Source: Gallionella sp.
Lineage (GTDB): Bacteria > Pseudomonadota > Gammaproteobacteria > Burkholderiales > Gallionellaceae
Assembly: GCA_003134595.1 (NCBI GenBank)
Contig: PLBS01000093.1
Span: 15,068 to 52,186 of the forward strand
DNA: 37,119 nucleotides
Direction of reading: 5' to 3'
A model generated the notes under the pieces. That model was not told the origin of the DNA. It searched no databases and saw nothing but the letters and a program-made list of their open reading frames with translations. A program made the position numbers and the translations under genes. This document shows positions 28,136-36,416 of the stretch, piece by piece. The stretch's first letter is position 1. Each line of letters opens with the position of its first letter.

Positions 28136-29026
28136 ATGCGGATTTTAAATTTTAAAAGGCTAGGCTATGCTTTTCTTTGCGCCATCCCCTTGCTCTGCGC
28201 TTCCCCTGTGGCGTTGGCGGAGTGGGTCGGCAATACGGATGCGGGCATCCGCCATGACAGCAACATCAACAACGCCCAATTGGCCAATGACATTGCGGGT
28301 GTCTCGGCGCTCAGTGCGGGTGTTTCGGCGACAGGTTTTTTTCCTCTGGAAAATGGCAACAGCGTGAGCATCACCGGAGAAGCTAAAGGCGAGGCATACA
28401 ATCACTACACCGGATTGAACAACGTATCACTGGGCGCGGCGCTCGGCTTCCGCAAGAAGTGGGGGCTGGGGGCTTACGCGCCGTGGACAGGCGTGTCCCT
28501 GTCTTCGGCGCATTTGAACTACGCCAATAATATCCGTAACGGGTGGCGGCATCAGCTCGCGTTTCGCGGCGGAAAGCGCGTCTTCGAGCGGTGGGATGTT
28601 CGCGCCGAGTATATGGTCGAGCGGCGCACTGCCAATACTTTGCCGCCGGATCAGCCGGGAATTTCGGGCGACGTGTTCACGCAATCTAGCCGGGCATTGA
28701 CGCTCAATGCGGGGTACATCTGGAGCGACAGCCTGTTCTTTACGTTCGGCTCCCTGTTGCGCCACGGCGATGTGGTCGCATCCACCAGTGAGACCACAAA
28801 AATTATCTATGCCTCGAAAGCAATCGCGATGGATCCGGTGTTCGGCCCGCATTTTTATGCCTACAGGATGAACGGGGCTACTTATGGGCTGAATGTAGAT
28901 ATGAATTTTGCGGTGACTCCCAGCAGCATGTTGAGTGCTTCCATATCGCGCCAGTTGACCCATACGGAAGGCGACAATAACTATGCCAAAAGTGTGCAAA
29001 TGGTTTCCTGGAACTACAATTTCTAG
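28136..29026 (+). CDS. Putative outer-membrane beta-barrel protein
   Basis: Signal peptide (...PVALAEW), alternating beta-like strands, C-terminal Phe (VSWNYNF). Confidence 0.7.
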   Translation: MRILNFKRLGYAFLCAIPLLCASPVALAEWVGNTDAGIRHDSNINNAQLANDIAGVSALSAGVSATGFFPLENGNSVSITGEAKGEAYNHYTGLNNVSLGAALGFRKKWGLGAYAPWTGVSLSSAHLNYANNIRNGWRHQLAFRGGKRVFERWDVRAEYMVERRTANTLPPDQPGISGDVFTQSSRALTLNAGYIWSDSLFFTFGSLLRHGDVVASTSETTKIIYASKAIAMDPVFGPHFYAYRMNGATYGLNVDMNFAVTPSSMLSASISRQLTHTEGDNNYAKSVQMVSWNYNF

Positions 29027-29038
29027 CGAGAAACAGAC

Positions 29039-29722
29039 ATGTCAAAACTCCATTCAACCCCGCGCATTTTGTTCGTCGGCCTCATGTTTGCCTGGACAGT
29101 CTTGTCCAGTGTCGGCGAATCCGGTGCCGGCGAATTGCATGCTTTCATCAAAGACCAGAATGGGCAACCGATAGAGGATGCGGTCGTGCTGGCCACACCG
29201 CTCGGCGGCCAGAATGTCCCGTTGCCCAGACAAGCCCGCAATGAAATGGACCAAATAGATAAGGAGTACGTGCCCCATGTGAAAGTGGTCACAGCCGGTT
29301 CCAAAGTGTATTTTCCCAACAAGGACAACATCCGGCACCATGTGTATTCCTTCTCGCCGGCCAAGGTGTTCGAGCTGCCGCTCTATTCCGGCACCTCAGC
29401 GTCCCCCGTGATGTTCGACAAGACCGGGCAGGTCACCCTGGGATGCAACATCCATGACTGGATGCTCGGCTACATCTACGTTGCGGACACGCCGTTCTTC
29501 GGCAAGAGCGCGAAGGATGGCAAGATTCTTATCGAGGATGTTCCGGCAGGGGAATATTCGGTGCGGGTATGGCATCCCGACATGAAAGGGACAGAGGAAT
29601 CAACCGTGCGCAAAGTGACGCTGGACGCCACCCAGGCAGCAAACATGGAATGGCAGTTGACCCTGAAACCGGCATTCAGGATACCCCGTGCCTCCGGTAG
29701 CACTGGTGCCGCTTACCGCTGA
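29039..29722 (+). CDS. Cupredoxin-like (plastocyanin/methylamine-utilisation type) exported protein
   Basis: VYFPNKDNIRHHVYSFS...VTLGCNIHDWMLGYI: type-1 Cu ligand pattern H...C-x-x-H-x-x-M. Confidence 0.8.
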   Translation: MSKLHSTPRILFVGLMFAWTVLSSVGESGAGELHAFIKDQNGQPIEDAVVLATPLGGQNVPLPRQARNEMDQIDKEYVPHVKVVTAGSKVYFPNKDNIRHHVYSFSPAKVFELPLYSGTSASPVMFDKTGQVTLGCNIHDWMLGYIYVADTPFFGKSAKDGKILIEDVPAGEYSVRVWHPDMKGTEESTVRKVTLDATQAANMEWQLTLKPAFRIPRASGSTGAAYR

Positions 29723-29743
29723 CTGGACTACTGCCGCTGGATG

Positions 29744-29823
29744 ATGACGGTCAGATGACTCCCTGGTAATCACGCCCGAATTCTGCAATCCTGATTTGTG
29801 AAGTTGCTGACAGCAGGCGTATG
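29744..29823 (+). repeat. ~80-bp direct repeat, right copy (SDR C-terminal remnant)
   Basis: ATGACGGTCAGATGACTCCCTGGTAATCACGCCCGAATTCTGCAATCCTGATTTGTGAAGTTGCTGACAGCAGGCGTAT; encodes DDGQMTPW* vs YDGQVIPW* in the SDR. Confidence 0.85.
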
Positions 29824-29874
29824 ACCGACGCATGGAGACGGAGCACCATTCTTCAACCCCGTTTCGATTTAAAA

Positions 29875-30318
29875 TCAATGGGGCTCTGAGCCCCAGTCAT
29901 CCGGAAGTGCAAAGTCGCCGCGGTTAAATGCCTGGATGACATCTTTAGCCTCGGCAACGCGAGAAGCCGGCACGAGGACGCGAACTCCGCCAAGCGCGAT
30001 AGCCAAAAGAGAGTTCAACTGTACAAGGTTGGCATCAGCAACAAAGGCCGGGACGCCAGCAGCCTCTAAATAGGCACTTGTGATGTGCGCGTCGGTAGGG
30101 TTAAGAAACCGCGCGACGGTCTCGAAGTCGCCCTCGTAACGAGCAGTCTCGCTCGCTGTGATAATGGGGTCGTGCAATTTGAGCCCACGGGAAGTGAGTT
30201 CTTCGATGGCGATGGATTGTGCAACCTCGGTCAAACTACCAGAGCTACAGCGATACAAGAGCTCATCGTCACTCATGTCGCGAAAATGTTTAGCTAAATT
30301 GAGTGGGTCGGTGTTCAT
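29875..30318 (-). CDS. DUF2007-type protein
   Basis: YEGDFETVARFLNPTDAHITSAYLEAAGVPAFVADANLVQLNSLLAIALGGVRVLVPASRVAEAKDVI; start moved to 30318. Confidence 0.75.
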   Translation of the reverse strand: MNTDPLNLAKHFRDMSDDELLYRCSSGSLTEVAQSIAIEELTSRGLKLHDPIITASETARYEGDFETVARFLNPTDAHITSAYLEAAGVPAFVADANLVQLNSLLAIALGGVRVLVPASRVAEAKDVIQAFNRGDFALPDDWGSEPH

Positions 30319-30383
30319 AGCTCCAACGTTTGAAATGTGGTGACCAGGTAGCGGAGTCGAATTCCTTAAGGGGTGACCAGCTC

Positions 30384-30469
30384 GTAGGTTGGGTGGAGCA
30401 TAGCGATACCCAACAAAAATTTCCGACAACATCAAAACGATGGGTATCGCTACGCTCCACCCATCCTAC
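30384..30469. repeat. Inverted-repeat element GTAGGTTGGGTGGAGC...
   Basis: GTAGGTTGGGTGGAGCATAGCGATACCCAAC / GATGGGTATCGCTACGCTCCACCCATCCTAC, ~31-bp arms. Confidence 0.85.
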
Positions 30470-30559
30470 CGCGCTTCATGCGCGGGGGTTAACCGCGACA
30501 ATCGCGGATGAATCCGCTCCCACAATAGCTTTGCCCGTCATCAAGTTATATGCGTTGTT

Positions 30560-31141
30560 TCAAGCCTTGGACAACAACTTAAGCGCTTGGCGGATACCGT
30601 CCGAGACACTGGCATCTTTGGGTAATTGTTTGGCCGCCCAGTCCGCTTCCTTGTCGTTGTAGCCCAATGCCAACAGGGCGTTCACGATGTCGTTGTTTAT
30701 TGATGTGACAGCCGCGCCTCGAACAACACTCGCGCCAGTCACCACGAACTTGCCCTGCAATTCCAGCAGCAACCGCTCGGCGGTTTTCTTGCCCACGCCG
30801 GGAATTTTTGTGAGTCGGCCTGCCTCTCTATTCGCCACCGCCACCGCCAGATCATTCAGGCTTAAACCGGACAATACCGACAATGCCAGTTTGGGCCCGA
30901 CTCCGCTGATCTTGAGCAACTGGCGAAACGCGACGCGCTCTTCATTGCTTAGAAATCCGTACAGCAAATGCGCATCCTCGCGCACGATGAGTTGCGTGTG
31001 CAGCACCACTTTTTCATGCAGCACGGGCAGGTTGTAGAACGTGCTCATTGGCACATCCAGTTCGTAAGCCACGCCCTGCACGTCCAGTAAAATCTGCGGC
31101 GGATTTTTTTCCAGCAGGATGCCTGTTAAACGACCGATCAT
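30560..31141 (-). CDS. ruvA: Holliday junction branch migration protein RuvA
   Basis: [35 protein letters not shown]...[15 protein letters not shown]...[16 protein letters not shown]. Confidence 0.96.
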   Translation of the reverse strand: MIGRLTGILLEKNPPQILLDVQGVAYELDVPMSTFYNLPVLHEKVVLHTQLIVREDAHLLYGFLSNEERVAFRQLLKISGVGPKLALSVLSGLSLNDLAVAVANREAGRLTKIPGVGKKTAERLLLELQGKFVVTGASVVRGAAVTSINNDIVNALLALGYNDKEADWAAKQLPKDASVSDGIRQALKLLSKA

Positions 31142-31170
31142 TTCAAGTGAGTCCCGGAAAAATTATTATT

Positions 31171-31355
31171 TCGTCATTCCCGCGCATAACCAGCGACTTT
31201 GCTGGCGTTGTTTGCCAGCTTAGTCGAATGGCTAGTAGTTTCATCAGGCGGGAATCCAGCAAATCAAAAATTCTGCGCAGCAGACAAAACAAAAATGTCG
31301 TCCCGCCATGCGGGGATCGTCAAATTGACTGGATTCCCGCTTTCGCGGGAATGAC
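31171..31355. repeat. Composite palindromic repeat (GTCATTCCCGCG family), left palindrome interrupted by a 63-bp element
   Basis: TCGTCATTCCCGCG...GCGGGAATCCAG ... CTGGATTCCCGCTTTCGCGGGAATGACG. Confidence 0.8.
31185..31247 (-). repeat. 63-bp covarying-hairpin element, copy C
   Basis: Minus strand CTGATGAAACTACTAGCCATTCGACTAAGCTGGCAAACAACGCCAGCAAAGTCGCTGGTTATG. Confidence 0.85.
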
Positions 31356-31374
31356 GGAAGCACATTGATATTCA

Positions 31375-31929
31375 TTAAACCAGTCTCCCATTTTTCATGC
31401 GATACCCGGCAGTCGCCAACGCACCCAAGCCTTGCCCGCCATGCGCATGACAAATCGCGCAGGCCAGCGCGTCTGCCGCATCCGAGCTGGGCGTGCCGGA
31501 TAATTTCAACAAGCGTTGCACCATCTGCTGCACCTGCTCCTTTTCGGCATGTCCATTGCCGACCACGGCCTGCTTTACCTGCAATGCGGTGTATTCCGCC
31601 ACCGGCAGATTCGCCAGCACCGCCGCGCAGATCGCCGCGCCGCGTGCCTGACCGAGCAACAGGGTGGATTGCGGATTGACGTTGACGAACACTTTTTCCA
31701 CCGCAACTTGATCGGGCCGGTGCTGCGCAATCACTTCGCCCAAGGAATTCAATATTGCTTTTAATCGCTCCGGCAATTCGCCGTCCGGAGTCTTGATGCA
31801 GCCGCTGGCGACGTAGTGCAATTGCTGCCCGACTTTGTCCAACACGCCGAAGCCGGTGATGCGCAGGCCGGGATCAATTCCCAGAATGCGGATCGAGGAT
31901 TGAGGATTGAGGATTGAGGGGCGAGGCAA
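31375..31929 (-). CDS. ruvC: Crossover junction endodeoxyribonuclease RuvC
   Basis: [16 protein letters not shown]...[25 protein letters not shown]...[15 protein letters not shown]; start uncertain (candidate TTG 31929). Confidence 0.93.
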   Translation of the reverse strand: MPRPSILNPQSSIRILGIDPGLRITGFGVLDKVGQQLHYVASGCIKTPDGELPERLKAILNSLGEVIAQHRPDQVAVEKVFVNVNPQSTLLLGQARGAAICAAVLANLPVAEYTALQVKQAVVGNGHAEKEQVQQMVQRLLKLSGTPSSDAADALACAICHAHGGQGLGALATAGYRMKNGRLV

Positions 31930-31986
31930 AACCGCCGCTCCGTTCTTAGTCTCGATCCTCAATCCACGCTCCTCAATCCTCAATTA
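31890..31986. repeat. Inverted heptad array (GGATTGA)n / (TCAATCC)n
   Basis: GGATCGA-GGATTGA-GGATTGA-GGATTGA-GGGGCGA then TCGATCC-TCAATCC-ACGCTCC-TCAATCC-TCAATTA. Confidence 0.85.
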
Positions 31987-32698
31987 CTGCTGTTGTATAG
32001 ACTTCCTGCACGTCATCCAAGTCCTCCAGCGCGTCCAACAGCCTCTGCATTTTCACCGCATCATCGCCGGTGAAGATCACTTCGTTGGCGGGTTTCATGA
32101 TGACTTCGGCAAACTCCGCTTTATAGCCTGCCGCTTCCAATGCCTGTTTCACATTGACGAAATCATGCGGCGTAGTCGTCACTTCGATGCTGCCGTCGTC
32201 ATTGCTAACGATATCTTCCGCGCCCGCATCCAGCGCGACTTCCATCAAGCCGTTCTCGTCCGTGCCGGGGGCGAAGATCATTTGCCCGCAATGCGTGAAC
32301 AGGAATGACACCGAACCGTCGGTGCCGAGATTGCCGCCATTCTTGGAGAAGGCATGGCGCACATCGGCGACGGTGCGGGTCTTGTTGTCGGTCATGCAGT
32401 CCACCATCACCGCCGCGCCGTTTATGCCGTAGCCTTCGTAGCGCAACTCCTGATACTCCACGCCTTCCAGCTCGCCGCTGCCGCGCTTGATGGCGCGTTC
32501 GACGTTGTCCTTGGGCATATTGTTGGAGTAAGCCTTGTCCATCGCCAGGCGCAGGCGCGGATTGCCATCCGGGTCGCCGCCGCCCAGCCGTGCCGCCACG
32601 GTGATTTCCTTGATCAATCGCGTGAAAACTTTACCGCGCTTGGCATCCTGCTTGCCCTTGCGGTGTTGGATGTTTGCCCATTTGCTATGTCCTGCCAT
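31973..32698 (-). CDS. yebC: YebC/PmpR family protein
   Basis: [43 protein letters not shown]; start moved to 32698. Confidence 0.95.
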   Translation of the reverse strand: MAGHSKWANIQHRKGKQDAKRGKVFTRLIKEITVAARLGGGDPDGNPRLRLAMDKAYSNNMPKDNVERAIKRGSGELEGVEYQELRYEGYGINGAAVMVDCMTDNKTRTVADVRHAFSKNGGNLGTDGSVSFLFTHCGQMIFAPGTDENGLMEVALDAGAEDIVSNDDGSIEVTTTPHDFVNVKQALEAAGYKAEFAEVIMKPANEVIFTGDDAVKMQRLLDALEDLDDVQEVYTTAVIED

Positions 32699-32745
32699 AC
32701 TGTTCCCCGAAAAAACCAGCAAAAAAATCCACATTTCATCCCAAC

Positions 32746-32854
32746 TGCTGCGTTGCATAAAAAATATCTTGCTTACATATAACCCATATGCGGCGCGGCG
32801 AAATTTTTTCCGCGTCTTGCATTTGGGCGAACTCTGAATTTTTAGAGGTTCCCT
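32746..32854 (-). repeat. ~110-bp dispersed repeat, copy 1
   Basis: Minus strand AGGGAACCTCTAAAAATTCAGAGTTCGCCCAAATGCAAGACGCGGAAAAAATTTCGCCGCGCCGCATATG...; inverted copy at 37005-37110. Confidence 0.9.
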
Positions 32855-32954
32855 AAATAATTATTAGGTTCCCTAAATAAAAAGTTCCGCGATGGTATCA
32901 TTTCCACCTGTTTAACCCAATATTTAGACCTCTCCGAGGAAAGGTATAGACGCA

Positions 32955-33569
32955 ATGAAAACAATTTTGATCGCAAATCCAAAGGGCGGCAGCGGCAAAA
33001 CCACGCTGTCGGTCAACATTGCCGGATTTCTGGCCAATCGCGGTCAGCGCGTGGCCCTGCTCGACCTCGATCGCCAACAATCCGCCTCGCTGTGGCTCGC
33101 CATGCGCCCTGACAATCTCCCTCAGATACGAACACTGGAATCGAAAAAAGAGGAAGCACACCGCAACGACTGGCTGGTGATCGATTCACCCGCCGGCCTG
33201 CATGGCAAGAACCTCGCCCATGCCCTCAAGCTTGCCAGCAAAATCATCGTGCCCGTCGCCCCGTCTTTATTCGATCTGCAAGCCAGCCGCGACTTCCTGC
33301 AAACACTGGCCGAAGAAAAGAAAGTGCGCAGCAGCAAGTGCCACATCGGCATAGTCGGCATGCGCATGGAGATGCGTACCAAAGCCGCCTGGGCGCTGGA
33401 ACATTTTCTCGCCACCCTTGATCTGCCGATACTCGCTTACCTGCGCGAGACACAGGTCTACGTGAACGCCGCCTTTGAGGGGAAATCCCTGTTCGACCTG
33501 CCGCCCTACCTCGCCGAGCGCGAGCTCGAACAATGGGCGTTTCTGCAGGACTGGCTGGATAAGGATTAG
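32955..33569 (+). CDS. ParA-family ATPase
   Basis: [51 protein letters not shown]. Confidence 0.92.
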   Translation: MKTILIANPKGGSGKTTLSVNIAGFLANRGQRVALLDLDRQQSASLWLAMRPDNLPQIRTLESKKEEAHRNDWLVIDSPAGLHGKNLAHALKLASKIIVPVAPSLFDLQASRDFLQTLAEEKKVRSSKCHIGIVGMRMEMRTKAAWALEHFLATLDLPILAYLRETQVYVNAAFEGKSLFDLPPYLAERELEQWAFLQDWLDKD

Positions 33570-33613
33570 CCGCGCATATCCTCGTGACGCTGACGGTAGC
33601 GAGTCAGGTGGGT

Positions 33614-34336
33614 TCAGCGTGCTGCGATATTGAAACGCATGATGCGGTAAAAACCCGCGAAGCAATGTTCAATGCCGGGTTTACCATTCAACGCTTTGCC
33701 GTTCTGCCTGAGCGCATCGTTTAATTTTGCCGCCACGTCTTCCTGCCAAAATCCCGGCAGGAAAGGTTCGAGACGTCCAAGCAGCCAACGGAATGGCACG
33801 AAGCGATACAGCCAGTGCCGCTGCGGGGTTGCGGCATATTCCGTGATCAGCACCGAGCCGCCCGGACGCACCACGCGCGCGATTTCGGCGTAAGCTTTGT
33901 GCCGCGCTGCGGTGGGCATTTCGTGGAATAAAAAGATGACGATGACCTGATCGAATGCGTCGTTGCGATAGGCCAGACATTCTGCGTTCATGCGCGCCAG
34001 ATGGCAGCGATCCGCGACATGCAGCGTCTTGCGCCGCGCCAATTGCAATTGGCCGGTAGCGATGTCGCACAAGTGAATTTCATTACGGGTGTTGGACAGC
34101 AGCGACGGCGTGAATTTGCCGTACACGCAGGTCAGTTGCAGCAGCTTCGCGTCCGGCCTGGTCTCGACTTGCGCCAGTGTTTTTTTCAGCAGCCGGTCGT
34201 ATTGACCGAACAGAATGGCGTTGATGACGGGTTGATGATCGAAGAACCAGATGCTCCAGCGCCACAGATACGCCCACCAGTAATAGCGCGCGAGATACTC
34301 GGGCACCCCGTCGAGAAATTTTTTGTATAGGCGCAT
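33614..34336 (-). CDS. rquA: RquA-like methyltransferase (rhodoquinone biosynthesis)
   Basis: VPEYLARYYWWAYLWRWSIWFFDHQPVINAILFGQYDRLL...LLQLTCVYGKFTPSLL; LQLTCVYG replaces the usual VLDxGCGxG motif I. Confidence 0.75.
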   Translation of the reverse strand: MRLYKKFLDGVPEYLARYYWWAYLWRWSIWFFDHQPVINAILFGQYDRLLKKTLAQVETRPDAKLLQLTCVYGKFTPSLLSNTRNEIHLCDIATGQLQLARRKTLHVADRCHLARMNAECLAYRNDAFDQVIVIFLFHEMPTAARHKAYAEIARVVRPGGSVLITEYAATPQRHWLYRFVPFRWLLGRLEPFLPGFWQEDVAAKLNDALRQNGKALNGKPGIEHCFAGFYRIMRFNIAAR

Positions 34337-34376
34337 ACCGGCACGTAAATCGGGGGGCGATCGATTAAAGGAACAA

Positions 34377-34988
34377 CTAAAAGTTTTGCTTGTCCTTGTT
34401 TTCTTCCATCGCAGTCCTTAGATTTTTCATGCAAACGGACAGCTTATCGGCTTCGCCCTGGTCTAGCCGCTTATCGAACTGGAATACGTCATCCGGGCCA
34501 TCCTCATTTCTATTAAGCCCGACCCTGAATCCTTCATGCGATATCGCGACCAACAAATCCACGGTGCTGGCGAATTCCGCTGACACCATATAGGCGTCGC
34601 TATGCGACGACTCGCCGTTTTTATAAATCAGCGGTTCCTTCCCCGAATCGGGTTTGATCCAGGCCTTCCGGATCTTTCCGATGTTTGCATAGGTGATCTT
34701 GCCGTCCTGTAACAGAGGAATACCGTCCTTCACGTTTACTTTTCTGGCGACCACTTTGATCACCCCGAAGGTGGCCCCCGTTCCCTTCATGAACACAGTG
34801 ATCAACACATTGAGCCACAAGTCGTCCCTGGTCTCCCCGGTTGCTCTCAACCCGCACCCCGTTTGCCGGCCATCACCGAAATAATCGACCACCGCCAGGT
34901 TCTGGTTCAACGGGATTACCGGAGCGGATGAATCTGCAAGTGCATGCGCAGATAACAGCACGCCGAAGAGAAGAACCCAATATTTCAT
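34377..34988 (-). CDS. Hypothetical exported protein
   Basis: MKYWVLLFGVLLSAHALADSS signal peptide; no recognised domain. Confidence 0.65.
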   Translation of the reverse strand: MKYWVLLFGVLLSAHALADSSAPVIPLNQNLAVVDYFGDGRQTGCGLRATGETRDDLWLNVLITVFMKGTGATFGVIKVVARKVNVKDGIPLLQDGKITYANIGKIRKAWIKPDSGKEPLIYKNGESSHSDAYMVSAEFASTVDLLVAISHEGFRVGLNRNEDGPDDVFQFDKRLDQGEADKLSVCMKNLRTAMEENKDKQNF

Positions 34989-35082
34989 TTACCCGCTCCT
35001 TATGCTTTATTCGTAACGGGCAAAGGTTAGCATAATTGGAGTTCGGGCATCACTTGTTGGCGGGCAGAATGCCCGCGCGTTT

Positions 35083-35207
35083 ATCCCAATTCGCAATAGA
35101 AGCGAGAACAAGGCGGCAAGGATGAGGCGACGAAGACAGTACAGTTAGTACGGCTAGGTGCTGAAGACGCAGCCAACACAGTTATCGCTTCTATTGCGAA
35201 TTGGGAT
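35083..35207. mobile_element. 125-bp MITE/palindromic element with perfect 23-bp TIRs
   Basis: ATCCCAATTCGCAATAGAAGCGA (35083-35105) and TCGCTTCTATTGCGAATTGGGAT (35185-35207). Confidence 0.75.
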
Positions 35208-36298
35208 TAGACGTTGAAGCGGAAGTGCATCACATCGCCGTCCTGCACGACATACTCCTTGCCTTCCACACGCATCTTGCCGGCATCCTTCGCGCCCTGT
35301 TCGCCTTTGTATTTCACAAAGTCGTCAAAGGCAATCACTTCTGCGCGAATAAAACCGCGCTCAAAGTCGTTGTGGATCACGCCCGCCGCCTGCGGGGCAG
35401 TGTCGCCTTTGTGGATGGTCCAGGCGCGCACTTCCTTCACGCCGGCGGTGAAATAAGTTTGCAGTCCGAGCAGGTTATAGCCGGTGCGGATCAGGCGATT
35501 CAGGCCGGGTTCTGCCAGACCGGCATCGGTCAGGAATTCCATTTTGTCTGCATCGGACAGCTCGGCAATCTCCGCTTCCAGTGCGGCGCAAATCGGCACC
35601 ACCGGCGCGCCTTCCTTGGCCGCGAATTCTTCCAGGCGGGTCAGCAGCGGGTTGTTGCTGAAGCCACCCTCCGCGACGTTGGCGACATACATGGCGGGCT
35701 TGATGGTGAGCAGGCACAGCGGCTTGAGCAGGGCGAGTTGGTCGGCATCCAGCTTCAGCATGCGCGCCGGTTTGCCTTCGTTCAAATGGGCGGATACTTG
35801 CTCCAGTAACACGCCGAGTTTGGCAGCTTCCTTGTCGCCGGATCGCGATTGCTTGTTGTTGCGTTGCTGCGCTTTTTCCACGGTGGCGAGGTCGGCCAGC
35901 GCGAGTTCGGTGATGATGGTTTCGATGTCGGCAATCGGGTCGATCTTCCCCGCGACGTGAATCACGTTGTCGTCCTCGAAGCAGCGCACCACGTTCAGGA
36001 TGCCGTCCGTCTCGCGGATGTTGGCGAGAAACTGGTTGCCCAGTCCTTCGCCCTTGGATGCCCCGGCGACCAATCCGGCGATGTCGACGAATTCGGTGAT
36101 CGCATGCTGCATGCGTTGCGGCTTGACGATCTCCGCCAGCGCTGCCATGCGCGCATCCGGCACTTCGACGATGCCGACGTTCGGCTCAATGGTGCAGAAC
36201 GGATAGTTCTCCGCCGCGATGCCCGCCTTGGTCAGCGCATTGAACAAGGTGGATTTGCCCACGTTAGGCAGTCCGACGATTCCGCATTTCAAACTCAT
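35207..36298 (-). CDS. ychF: Redox-regulated ATPase YchF (EngD/OLA1)
   Basis: [44 protein letters not shown]...[15 protein letters not shown]. Confidence 0.97.
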   Translation of the reverse strand: MSLKCGIVGLPNVGKSTLFNALTKAGIAAENYPFCTIEPNVGIVEVPDARMAALAEIVKPQRMQHAITEFVDIAGLVAGASKGEGLGNQFLANIRETDGILNVVRCFEDDNVIHVAGKIDPIADIETIITELALADLATVEKAQQRNNKQSRSGDKEAAKLGVLLEQVSAHLNEGKPARMLKLDADQLALLKPLCLLTIKPAMYVANVAEGGFSNNPLLTRLEEFAAKEGAPVVPICAALEAEIAELSDADKMEFLTDAGLAEPGLNRLIRTGYNLLGLQTYFTAGVKEVRAWTIHKGDTAPQAAGVIHNDFERGFIRAEVIAFDDFVKYKGEQGAKDAGKMRVEGKEYVVQDGDVMHFRFNV

Positions 36299-36322
36299 GG
36301 TTTATCTCTTTCTAAAAAATCA

Positions 36323-36416
36323 GGTTCAAGGCTCAAGGGGCAAGGGACAAGGTTTTGACTCAGCGGAACATCGAGTTTTTCTTGAACCTTTCTCCTTGCG
36401 CCTTGGACCTCAATTG
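36323..36416. repeat. Inverted heptad array (GGNNCAA)n / (TTGNNCC)n
   Basis: GGTTCAA-GGCTCAA-GGGGCAA-GGGACAA then TTGAACC-TTTCTCC-TTGCGCC-TTGGACC-TCAATTG. Confidence 0.8.

Noticed and set aside
14068-31247. Interpreting the 63-bp elements as integron attC sites
   Set aside because: No consistent RYYYAAC/GTTRRRY core sites at the stem base and no integrase in the window.
32955-33569. ParA as evidence of an integrated plasmid
   Set aside because: No parB, replication or mobilisation genes nearby; orphan chromosomal ParAs are common.
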